This document shows positions 1 through 5,924 of a stretch of 7,364 nt of DNA, in pieces. Each line of letters starts with the position of its first letter. The first letter of the stretch is position 1. The stretch spans positions 1 to 7,364 of the forward strand of contig JAITTR010000046.1 of the NCBI GenBank assembly GCA_031286725.1, written 5' to 3'. The position numbers and the translations under genes were made by a program. Source of the stretch: Holosporales bacterium (GTDB lineage Bacteria > Pseudomonadota > Alphaproteobacteria > RUG11792). The notes beneath the pieces are model-generated. The model made no database searches and was not told where the DNA came from. It saw nothing but the letters and a program-made list of their open reading frames with translations.

Positions 1-266
1 CTTCATCATGAGTTATTTTACTTTTATCTCTAAAATCATTATCAATAATCTCTTTTATTTTTGGTATAGTGTTGTTTAATATAGAGCCATCTCCTGTATT
101 TGCGTGTCTAATGGGGGTTTTCTGGCTTCAGCGATATGCCTATTGGTATTCTTACCGTAGTGTCCCCGTAAAGGATTCCGATCTCGATTCGGTAGACCCT
201 CTCTCTTTCTTCTTCTAAAGCTTTTTTAGAGTAATAACCTTGAGTTTTCCATGTTCTCTTTGGGCC
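1..266 (-). pseudogene. Unrecognised degraded coding remnant, frameshifted, runs off the left edge
   Basis: Read on the minus strand, the frame is open from 266 down to a TAG at 110-108 and gives protein-like sequence with charged helix followed by beta-like segments (for example YSKKALEEERERVYRIEIG, then GDTTVRIPIGISLKPENP). If one C is removed from the five-C run at 113-117, the reading continues as IRHANTGDGSILNN and stays open for 37 codons to the window edge. The two pieces may therefore be one gene broken by a homopolymer frameshift. I do not recognise the family. It overlaps the tail of the integrase fossil in another frame, so at least one of these readings is only partly real there. 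The alternative is chance open frames in non-coding DNA. Confidence 0.3.
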
Positions 267-441
267 CTATCTTCTGTTTCTTTTTTAACTTGGCAGGATC
301 CTGCCCGTCCTTTATTATCCTTAGCTCGTCTCTTTTCTTCCTGTTGATACCTCAAGATACATGCCGTACGCATCATATTTGCAATAAACCCTATCTTTGG
401 GCTTTAAGTTTTTACACTCGTCCGTCTGTGTCAGTTAGCAT
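241..441 (-). pseudogene. P4-type tyrosine recombinase (integrase) N-terminal fossil
   Basis: On the minus strand an ATG at 441-439 begins MLTDT, a usual opening of P4-type phage/island integrases. A frameshift then leads to a frame open from 419 to 324 that reads NLKPKDRVYCKYDAYGMYLE, matching the N-terminal arm-binding domain (family pattern: LKPxDKxYKLxDxxGLYLxV). After a stop and a second shift, the frame from 327 gives ELRIIKDGQDPAKLKKKQK, matching the family's ARxLLxxGxDPxxxKK segment. The stretch between YLEVS and the GQDP motif (the WRxxYR...LGxYPxxSLAEAR part) is missing. The catalytic domain with its R-H-R-Y residues is not seen. This is a non-functional remnant marking a former island or prophage end. 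No tRNA or attachment site could be identified upstream (442-865). Confidence 0.65.
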
Positions 442-464
442 GAATTCAAAGCTTCACAACGCTG

Positions 465-634
465 TTATATGGCAACGGAAATGGTAACAAAACTGGTTGC
501 GTCAATGTTTTTATGAACAACCGCGAATAAATAATGCCTCCTAACATTGGTTTTTGGAATAGCCTGAACATCTTGAACGTCTGTAAACAATGAATTGGTG
601 TTCCTCGAAAGCACAATATTTATTCGCCCAAACC
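465..634 (-). pseudogene. Open remnant of about 55 codons, possibly dihydrofolate-reductase-like
   Basis: The minus frame is open from a TGA at 637-635 to a TAA at 467-465, with no ATG start at its head. It reads GRINIVLSRNTNSLFTDVQD near the beginning. The segment GRxNIVLSRN followed by a V-x-D-x-x-A-I helix resembles the middle of dihydrofolate reductases (family pattern: LPGRxNIVLSRxxx...SxxEAL). The expected upstream motifs (LPW, GRKTxES) and the downstream GGxxxY motif were not found in any frame nearby. I treat it as a degraded fragment of uncertain identity; it could also be a chance open frame. It lies directly upstream of the integrase fossil, on the same strand. Confidence 0.22.
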
Positions 635-865
635 TTCAAGCAAATTTAAATTTCCTTTCTTTTGATAAAGCGGAGAAAAAACTTTATTAAAGTTGTAAAA
701 AGCACCCTATCGCTAATGTCTCGGAATTTTATTCTAAATAAAATAGTTTATATTATATAATAATTTATCCAAAATTGGGGGTTCAAAATGTCCGCGTGGA
801 ACATTCTATAATTTTCATTTAATGAAAGCTAGTAAAATCAAGCATCTATTACAGGATAGAAACAA
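635..865. other. Gene-free AT-rich stretch
   Basis: No supported gene, tRNA or tmRNA was seen on either strand. The only structure noticed is a short imperfect inverted repeat at 787-805 (AATGTCC, GCGT, GGAACATT, with one bulged base). A small plus-strand open frame beginning at 822 runs through the two palindromes downstream and ends inside the antisense of the bioB 3' end; I consider it spurious. Confidence 0.5.
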
Positions 866-911
866 ATTTGTCAAGGTGGAGAGCGAGCAATGCGAGCGGA
901 CCTTGACAAAT
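866..911. repeat. Palindromic element 1 (12-bp arms, GC-rich loop)
   Basis: The arms ATTTGTCAAGGT (866-877) and ACCTTGACAAAT (900-911) are perfect inverted copies. They enclose a 22-base GC-rich loop (878-899) that contains GCGAGC twice (883-888 and 892-897). The GC-rich loop stands out from the AT-rich surroundings. No strong T-run follows on either strand, so it does not look like an ordinary intrinsic terminator. It resembles the small dispersed palindromic repeats found in rickettsial genomes, but only one copy is in this window, so family membership is inference. Confidence 0.6.
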
Positions 912-916
912 CTTTT

Positions 917-955
917 GGGCGGATATGGTATAATCCCAAAATACCATATCCGCCC
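917..955. repeat. Palindromic element 2 (perfect 15-bp arms) downstream of bioB
   Basis: GGGCGGATATGGTAT (917-931) pairs perfectly with ATACCATATCCGCCC (941-955) around a 9-base loop. It starts 27 bases past the bioB stop codon in the bioB direction and just 5 bases from palindromic element 1. On the bioB strand it is followed by AAAAGATTTG rather than a T-run, so it is not a canonical intrinsic terminator. It could still protect the bioB mRNA 3' end. It may equally be part of a mobile palindromic repeat together with its neighbour. Confidence 0.6.
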
Positions 956-982
956 CCAGAAGATTGAATCAAAAATAACGAA

Positions 983-1909
983 TTACAATAATGACATATT
1001 TAATTTCTTTAAAAGTTCAAAGTCCTTTTGGTAATCGGAATTCCGAACGGTCAATAATTTCTCTCCAACAAATATAGAGTTCGCTCCGGCAAAGAAACAT
1101 AAAGCTTGCAATTCTTCGCTCATAGTTTCTCGTCCGGCCGAAAGCCTAACGAATGATTTAGGCATAAGAATTCTAGCTAAAGCAATACTTCTAACAAAAT
1201 CGAAAGTATCTACGTCCGGAGCATTTTCTAATGGAGTGCCGGGAATCTTTATAAGCCTATTAATAGGGATCGAAGCTGGAGGTTTTTTCAAATTTGCAAG
1301 CAAAACAAACATTTTTATACGATCTTCATTTGTTTCTCCCATGCCGATGATTCCGCCTGAGCAAACGTTTATGTCGTATTTTTGAACTAAATTTATCGTA
1401 TTTATTTTTTCGTCCATAGTTCTTGTTGTTACTATATTTTTGTAATATTCTGGCGACGATTCAATATTATGATTATAATAATCTAAACCGCAGTCTTTTA
1501 ATGTCTTTACTTGATCCTCAGTTAAGGTTCCCATTGTAAGGCAGGTTTCTAACCCTAATTTTTTAACTTCTTTTACGACTTTGCAAATCATTTCAAAAAA
1601 CTCGCGATTGGGCATTCTACCCGACGATCCCATGCAAAATCTCGAGCTTCCGATTTCTTTTGCTTTTTGGGCGGCATCCAAAATCGTTTTCAAATCCGTT
1701 ATGATTTGTTTGGGCATTTTCGTTTTGTTTCTCGAAGATTGAGCGCACCACGCGCAATCCTCTGAACAACCTCCGGTTTGTATGCTCAATAACGAACAAG
1801 CTTGTATTTTTGACGCATCAAAATTCTCTTTATGAATAGTATAAGCTTTGTATATTAATTCAAAAAAAGGAGTATAAAAAATCTCTTTTGCAGTTTCGAA
1901 TTTAACCAT
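983..1909 (-). CDS. bioB: Biotin synthase
   Basis: Radical-SAM enzyme that inserts sulfur into dethiobiotin to make biotin, the last step of the pathway; cytoplasmic. From the ATG at 1909 it has 308 residues. The radical-SAM cluster ligands are C48, C52 and C55 (CSEDCAWC). The [2Fe-2S] ligands correspond to C92, C123, C183 and R255, and all fit the E. coli enzyme (53, 57, 60, 97, 128, 188, 260) with a constant offset of five. YNHNIE (145-150), CSGGIIGMGE (183-192), RLSAGRE and FFAGANSIFVGEKLLT are also present. A TTG at 1921 would add four residues; neither start has a clear ribosome-binding site, and I prefer the ATG. The protein ends soon after the conserved core, lacking the long variable tail of the E. 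coli protein, which is common. It is divergent from bioF. It should be functional if iron-sulfur supply is intact. Confidence 0.96.
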   Translation of the reverse strand: MVKFETAKEIFYTPFFELIYKAYTIHKENFDASKIQACSLLSIQTGGCSEDCAWCAQSSRNKTKMPKQIITDLKTILDAAQKAKEIGSSRFCMGSSGRMPNREFFEMICKVVKEVKKLGLETCLTMGTLTEDQVKTLKDCGLDYYNHNIESSPEYYKNIVTTRTMDEKINTINLVQKYDINVCSGGIIGMGETNEDRIKMFVLLANLKKPPASIPINRLIKIPGTPLENAPDVDTFDFVRSIALARILMPKSFVRLSAGRETMSEELQALCFFAGANSIFVGEKLLTVRNSDYQKDFELLKKLNMSLL

Positions 1910-1965
1910 ATTTAAAGCCAATTGTGGTATAAAATATCAATAATATAGAGAATAAGCCACGGAAT
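1910..1965. promoter_or_regulatory. Divergent bioB/bioF control region
   Basis: Only 56 bases separate the two start codons, so both promoters must lie here or overlap the 5' end of the opposite gene. The stretch is very AT-rich. On the plus strand TTGTGG (1922-1927), 16 bases and TATAGA (1944-1949) make a weak promoter candidate for bioF, and TATAAA lies at 1928-1933. On the minus strand a TATACC-like box can be read for bioB, with no convincing -35. No recognisable biotin-repressor (BirA or BioR) operator was seen. The short shared region would allow joint control of both genes. Confidence 0.35.
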
Positions 1966-3096
1966 ATGGCAAGTCAAATAGATATTATAGAAAAATACAA
2001 GAATATAATAAGCGAGTTAAATAAAGATAAATTATTTAGGAAATTATATTCTTATGATAAAGCTTTTTTAGATTTTTCAAGTAACGATTACTTAAATTTA
2101 TCGAATAATGAAAACGTTATAGCTGCCGGATATGAAGCCGCAAAGAAATATGGAGCTGGAAGTTCCGGCTCTAGATTATTGTCTGGAAATAAGCCTATTT
2201 TTGAAGAATTCGAATCTCAAATAGCTATGGACAAAAACGCGGAGTCCGCTATTATTTTCAATTCCGGGTTCCAAGCTAATTTGGGGGCGTTGAGCGTTCT
2301 TTTAGACAAAGACTCGACAGTAATATTTGACAAGTTAAACCATGCGAGTATGTATCAGGGAGCGTTTATTAGTAACGCTAAATTAATAAGATATAATCAC
2401 CTTAACTATGATCAATTAGAGTCTATATTAAAAGAGAATGAAAACAAAAATGTATTTATAGCAACGGAAACAGTTTTCGGAATGGACGGCGATATGGCCG
2501 ACTTAAAAGCCTTGTCTTTTCTATCCGAAAAATATAACGCAATTTTATATCTAGACGAGGCTCACGCTACCGGGCTGTATGGGAAATTTGGCTATGGATT
2601 ATCGACAAATTTTAACTTGAATATGGAAAGAACCATTATAATGGGAACATTTAGTAAAGCGCTCGGAGTATCGGGAGCGTATATCGCATCAAGTAATATT
2701 ATTATAGATTATTTAATTCAAAAATGTAAGAGTTTTATTTATTCGACGGCTATTTCTCCTTTTTGCATTGGAGCTGCTCAACATTCATGGAATTTAATAA
2801 GAAATTTAGGGGAGGTTAGAGAAAAGTTGATGCGGGACAGCCAATATATAAGAGACAATATAAAAGATTTAGGGTATAAAGTCATAGGAAATAAAACAAA
2901 TATAATTCCGATAATTTTCGAAAATATAGAAGAAGTCGAAGCTATTAGAAATAGATTTTTGAAAGAAAAAATTATAGTGTCTCTTATCAGAAGCCCAACC
3001 TCCCCAACTCCTAGAATCAGAATAGCCCTAAGCGCCTCTCATTCTAAAAACCATTTGAGAAAAGCGTTAAGCGTTTTGGAAGAGGCATATAGTTGA
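1966..3096 (+). CDS. bioF: 8-amino-7-oxononanoate synthase (KAPA synthase)
   Basis: PLP-dependent alpha-oxoamine synthase that condenses a pimeloyl thioester with L-alanine to make 8-amino-7-oxononanoate; cytoplasmic. It has 376 residues, close to the usual 380-390. The substrate-loop start FSSNDYLNLS (37-46), GAGSSGSRLLSGN (63-75), the cofactor-stacking histidine H126 (LNHASMYQG), ETVFGMDGD (168-176), the cofactor-binding D197 and H200 (LDEAHATGLYG) and the Schiff-base lysine K231 (GTFSKALGVSGAY) are all present. The closely related 2-amino-3-ketobutyrate CoA ligase cannot be excluded by motifs alone; divergence from bioB makes BioF the better call. Only GGAAT, three to four bases away, precedes the ATG, so the ribosome-binding site is weak. 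No bioD, bioA, bioC or bioH follows, so the pathway must be completed elsewhere or by the host. Confidence 0.92.
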   Translation: MASQIDIIEKYKNIISELNKDKLFRKLYSYDKAFLDFSSNDYLNLSNNENVIAAGYEAAKKYGAGSSGSRLLSGNKPIFEEFESQIAMDKNAESAIIFNSGFQANLGALSVLLDKDSTVIFDKLNHASMYQGAFISNAKLIRYNHLNYDQLESILKENENKNVFIATETVFGMDGDMADLKALSFLSEKYNAILYLDEAHATGLYGKFGYGLSTNFNLNMERTIIMGTFSKALGVSGAYIASSNIIIDYLIQKCKSFIYSTAISPFCIGAAQHSWNLIRNLGEVREKLMRDSQYIRDNIKDLGYKVIGNKTNIIPIIFENIEEVEAIRNRFLKEKIIVSLIRSPTSPTPRIRIALSASHSKNHLRKALSVLEEAYS

Positions 3097-3130
3097 GCGC
3101 TTTAATTCAGGATAGTATTATTATATTTAT

Positions 3131-3355
3131 ATGAATAAACCCCAAGATTACACGGATTATTTAATCGATAGTCTGCGTAATATGCAAATAAAGACTTTAT
3201 ATACAATTTCGTCTTTCAAGCGAAAAGATAAGAAATACGTCGCTTGCCGTCTATTAAAGATACGGGATACAGTTCATTATCGGATTATTACCTTTCCAAC
3301 TCCGGAAATATCGAATCTCTATAAGCCTACGGCTTTTCCACAAGCTCTCGGCTAG
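3131..3355 (+). pseudogene. Broken HigA-like addiction-module antidote gene (COG3636-like)
   Basis: The single frame from the ATG at 3131 opens with MNKPQDYTDYLIDSLRN, the usual start of putative addiction-module antidotes, but the rest does not fit. Two other pieces do. In the third frame, 3253-3309 reads IKDTGYSSLSDYYLSNSGN, which matches the helix-turn-helix part (family pattern: xKxTGLSRxSLYxxLSxxGN). Back in the first frame, 3302-3325 reads PEISNLYK, the next family segment. The second frame around 3184-3228 gives a plausible middle helix, after which KDKKYVACRLL returns in the first frame. A functional copy would be a DNA-binding antitoxin beside a RelE/HigB-like toxin; no toxin gene is seen. 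The gene follows bioF by 34 bases and converges with phzF, overlapping its 3' end. The family call is from memory of the motif and not from a search. Confidence 0.55.
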
Positions 3356-4148
3356 CGAAATCTGGCAGCGAGGTTAATTTAGAAACAACAATTGCTCTTC
3401 CCGTAAGCTTTACGTTATCGCCTTCAAATTTTACGTTTAAAATACCGGATCTTTTTGAAGCTTGGAATGCTAATAGCTCGGATTTCCCTAATTCGCGAGA
3501 CCAAAAAGGAGTCAGCCGACAATGCATTGATCCGCAGACCGGATCTTCGCTAATACCAACTCTAGGCGCAAAATACCTCGCCGTAAAATCAAATGGGGCA
3601 TCTCCTTGAGCGGTAATTGCTACGGCTCTTGCGTCTATTTTCTTTATTGCTTCAAGCTGCGGTTGCACTTTTTTCACTGCCTCTGCATTTTTTAATACGA
3701 CAAAATAAATCAAATCGTCTTTCAAAACTTTAATGTAATCATCTATTCCTAAGATTTCTTTTACCGAAAAAGGAAAGTTTTTGCATTCGTAAATAGGTTT
3801 TGCGGGAAATGTCATAGTTATTGTTTCGTTTTTATTTAATTCCGCTTTTAAATATCCGCCTTTGTACTCGAAACTTATTACGTTTTTAGGAACCAATTTA
3901 TTTGAGAAAATTACGTATGCGGACGCTAAGGTAGCATGTCCGCAAAGCGGAGCCTCTTTAAGCGGAGCGAACCATCTTATATAAAAAGTATCTTCGCTTA
4001 AGCGCTTTAAAAAAGCCGTATTTGACCAACTATGATAGAATGAAAAATTCTGAAGTTTTTTGTCGGAGGGATATTCTTTAAGAAAACACACGCCAGCCGG
4101 ATTCCCAGAAAACGGAGTATCCGTAAAGGCGTCGACTAAGAAAAACAT
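3327..4148 (-). CDS. PhzF-family isomerase/epimerase-like protein with altered active site
   Basis: Two-lobed PhzF/diaminopimelate-epimerase-like fold; family members catalyse isomerisation or epimerisation of small metabolites, and most, including probably this one, have no known substrate. From the ATG at 4148 it has 273 residues, within the family range. An upstream in-frame start at 4277 would add 43 residues that do not fit the family, whereas MFFLVDAFTDTPFSGNPAGV is the typical N-terminus. Also seen are GHATLASAY (70-78) and FAPRVGISEDPVCGS (193-207) with D202 and H209. The family's catalytic glutamate sits in a SETAF motif; here it reads SNTAF with N43. After LTGRAIVVS (248-256) the family normally ends; the last dozen residues are read from the antisense of the antidote remnant, so the original stop may have been lost. 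Activity is doubtful; it could be a non-catalytic or decaying family member. Confidence 0.85.
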   Translation of the reverse strand: MFFLVDAFTDTPFSGNPAGVCFLKEYPSDKKLQNFSFYHSWSNTAFLKRLSEDTFYIRWFAPLKEAPLCGHATLASAYVIFSNKLVPKNVISFEYKGGYLKAELNKNETITMTFPAKPIYECKNFPFSVKEILGIDDYIKVLKDDLIYFVVLKNAEAVKKVQPQLEAIKKIDARAVAITAQGDAPFDFTARYFAPRVGISEDPVCGSMHCRLTPFWSRELGKSELLAFQASKRSGILNVKFEGDNVKLTGRAIVVSKLTSLPDFASRELVEKP

Positions 4149-4261
4149 TATAAAAACTTCAACGTATAATATGCAGTCATTGTAAGATAAAATTACGTCG
4201 CGGTAAAGATAACTCCCGTTTTGGGGAAAATTCTCTCGAAGACAGAGGCTATTGAAAAATA

Positions 4262-4291
4262 AACAACTCGACCGCAAGCTGGCGAGTCGTT
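4262..4291. repeat. Imperfect hairpin upstream of the M48 peptidase gene
   Basis: AAC-A-ACTCG-A-CC pairs with GG-CGAGT-C-GTT around the loop GCAAGCT, with one mismatch and one bulge. It lies in the 183-bp gap between the divergent phzF and M48 genes and overlaps the proposed promoter spacer. It could be an operator-like site or an accident. Confidence 0.3.
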
Positions 4292-4297
4292 TATAAT
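4268..4297 (+). promoter_or_regulatory. Candidate promoter of the M48 peptidase gene
   Basis: TCGACC (4268-4273, four of six matches to the sigma-70 -35 consensus), an 18-base spacer and a perfect TATAAT (4292-4297) lie upstream. The predicted transcript would start near 4304, about 28 bases before the GTG start. A second TATAAT at 4325-4330 touches the start codon and is too close to serve this gene. Confidence 0.45.
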
Positions 4298-4331
4298 CCG
4301 ATTATACGTTCGTATTAAAATAGTTATAATT

Positions 4332-5654
4332 GTGAACAAGGCCTTTTCAAAGCTTTTCTTTTTAATTTTTATTAGCTTTTCGTCTCTTGCAAGCGAATAC
4401 ATAATAATGGATGAAGAATCTGAATCGTTTTTAGAAGATATCATAGAAAAAATAAGCGGAGCGTTGAATTATAAGCAAAAAATATCGGTTTATATTTCAA
4501 ATAGCCAAGTATTAAACGCGTGCGCTAATCAAAGAGGAGACATACTAATAAACGCTGGAGCTATCTTGCGCTGTTCGGACGTTTGTGAATTAATCGCGAT
4601 TATTGCTCATGAAGTCGGGCATATAGCAGGGAGCCATATAACTGCGTTTTTAGCCAATCGCTCCGATTTTATGAGAGCGGGACTTGTAACAATGTTAATT
4701 GGAGCTACGGCTTCTATTCTCGCAAGAGATGCCGCTCCTTTGGCCGCAGGAGTTTTAGGCGGCCAAAATATGACCCAGAAAATGGCTTTAACAAAGCTCA
4801 GACAAAAAGAAAGCATGGCGGACACAAGATCCGCGGAGGCTATTAAAAAACTCGGATGGCCTATTTTCAAAAGTTTCGTGTCTATTTATGAAAAATTAAG
4901 CGCCGGAATTCCAATCTATAACGTATATGAATCTACTCATCCATATTCCGCGGACAGAGTGGCAAAATTTAGAAAATTATACGAAGAAGAGAAAAATAAA
5001 GAATTTGATGAAGAAAAAATAGAGTTAATAAAATCTATGCAGAAGAAATTTGAAATAATACAAACGAAAATAAAAGCTCTTGTTTTTAATCCTAGCTATA
5101 TAATTGACTTGTACCGTAATCCGAAGAACAACAGCGAAAAATATGCGAAAGCCATAGCCTTGTACAAAAACAGAAAGTTTGAGGAATCTGAAAAGTTAAT
5201 AGACGATATATTGGCCGATAAAGAAGAAGTTTTCAACGCAGCTAATTTAACGGAGATTAAAGCTATGTGTCTTATTAAAAGGAATAAGCCGGAAGAAGCC
5301 GCTAAAATCTCATATCAATATCTTAACCAAAAAGATACGCATAGGGATCTGGGGATAATATATGCCGACGCAGTCGTTGTAGGCGAATTAGACAGAAAGC
5401 AGATAAAACAAGCCATACGGATGCTAAATAAAATAAGAATTAAATACAAAAATGAATTATCAATAATAGATATGCTTGGAAGGCTATATTCCATTAATAA
5501 CGAAGAAGACAAGTCCCGTCTTTGCTCAGCGGAAATTGCAAGCCAAATTGGAGACGAAAAAACTGCAGTTCTTCATGCAAGAAAAGCTTCCAAATCAAAG
5601 AACAAATTCGTCAGAAGGAACGCCCTCGATATACTAACAAGCTGCGATAGATAA
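4332..5654 (+). CDS. Secreted M48-family zinc metallopeptidase with helical repeat tail (BepA-like)
   Basis: Predicted periplasmic zinc protease of the BepA type, a family that acts in outer-membrane protein assembly and quality control. It has 440 residues from a GTG start, which is chosen because it begins a good signal peptide: MNKAFSKLFFLIFISFSSLA with likely cleavage after LAS, near residue 21. The zinc site is HEVGH (93-97), with third ligand E160 in ESMAD and D164. STHPYSADRV (201-210) carries the conserved His-Pro segment. A Gly/Ala-rich hydrophobic stretch (about 115-145) lies between the motifs, as in membrane-associated M48 proteases. From about 240 to the end it is charged and helical with A-x-x-L-Y/N patterns compatible with TPR repeats, as in BepA. 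There is no clear ribosome-binding site. It is divergent from phzF and followed by about 270 bases before atpC, so it is probably transcribed alone. Confidence 0.9.
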   Translation: MNKAFSKLFFLIFISFSSLASEYIIMDEESESFLEDIIEKISGALNYKQKISVYISNSQVLNACANQRGDILINAGAILRCSDVCELIAIIAHEVGHIAGSHITAFLANRSDFMRAGLVTMLIGATASILARDAAPLAAGVLGGQNMTQKMALTKLRQKESMADTRSAEAIKKLGWPIFKSFVSIYEKLSAGIPIYNVYESTHPYSADRVAKFRKLYEEEKNKEFDEEKIELIKSMQKKFEIIQTKIKALVFNPSYIIDLYRNPKNNSEKYAKAIALYKNRKFEESEKLIDDILADKEEVFNAANLTEIKAMCLIKRNKPEEAAKISYQYLNQKDTHRDLGIIYADAVVVGELDRKQIKQAIRMLNKIRIKYKNELSIIDMLGRLYSINNEEDKSRLCSAEIASQIGDEKTAVLHARKASKSKNKFVRRNALDILTSCDR

Positions 5655-5850
5655 CTTTGTTACACAACAGGTATAAATGTTTAGCCTCTCAAAGTTTTTA
5701 TTTGGGGTTCAGGAGCAAGTTGGCATATAGAGTCGTGTTTATAACCATATCATTTTCGTGTTGTTATTATTGGAAACTGAGGCTATTATGAGCTTTAAAG
5801 ACACGCTTTTCTATTAGATTAGGCGCGCGAAGAGCTTTTATATTTATCGC
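5655..5850. other. Gap between the M48 and atpC genes
   Basis: No supported gene. A plus-strand frame from an ATG at 5677 reads 17 codons to a TAG at 5728-5730 and then continues open in the same frame for about 28 codons to another TAG. It has no recognisable motif and may be chance. A 7-bp inverted repeat (TAGCCTC at 5682-5688, GAGGCTA at 5779-5785) is too far apart to be a clear terminator, and I see no T-run terminator for the M48 gene. Confidence 0.4.
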
Positions 5851-5880
5851 TTGAAAGAAGCGTCCTCAACCTAATATAAT
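5851..5880 (+). promoter_or_regulatory. Promoter of atpC
   Basis: TTGAAA (5851-5856, four of six consensus matches), an 18-base spacer and a perfect TATAAT (5875-5880) form the best sigma-70-like promoter in the window. Transcription would start near 5887. It supports atpC being transcribed on its own rather than from an atp operon. It also makes the TTG at 5892 an unlikely start, as that would leave almost no leader. Confidence 0.6.
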
Positions 5881-5912
5881 AAATTGGAAGGTTGGTAAGA
5901 AAATATTCCCGC

Positions 5913-5917
5913 AAAGG
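5913..5917 (+). promoter_or_regulatory. Ribosome-binding site that decides the atpC start
   Basis: AAAGG lies 7 bases before the GTG at 5925-5927. For the upstream TTG at 5892, the purine stretch GGAAGG (5886-5891) is immediately adjacent and too close to work. Confidence 0.55.
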
Positions 5918-5924
5918 TGTTGTT

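Noticed and set aside
251..487. Plus-strand open frame of 78 codons
   Set aside because: It lies antisense to the integrase fossil, whose motifs are recognisable, and its composition (Ser, Phe, Leu, Cys-rich) is typical of antisense reading.
770..815. GGTTCAAA segment resembling a tRNA T-loop near the integrase fossil
   Set aside because: No matching T-stem, acceptor stem or anticodon arm can be folded around it.
822..1034. Plus-strand open frame of 70 codons running through both palindromes
   Set aside because: Its second half is the antisense of the bioB 3' end and the palindromes, it has no ribosome-binding site, and it matches nothing I know. A repeat-in-gene arrangement like the rickettsial palindromic elements was considered, but there is no gene around it.
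4149..4277. N-terminal extension of the PhzF-family gene to a start at 4277
   Set aside because: The 43 extra residues do not fit the family, while the ATG at 4148 begins the conserved N-terminal strand.
4325..4330. TATAAT touching the M48 start codon
   Set aside because: It would start transcription inside the coding region; the TATAAT at 4292 has suitable spacing and a partial -35.
4193..4444. Minus-strand open frame across the M48 gene start
   Set aside because: It is antisense to the signal peptide of the M48 gene and has no motif.
5892..5924. TTG start giving an 11-residue longer epsilon subunit
   Set aside because: It sits almost on the predicted transcription start, has a purine stretch too close to serve as ribosome-binding site, and the extension is not part of the family.
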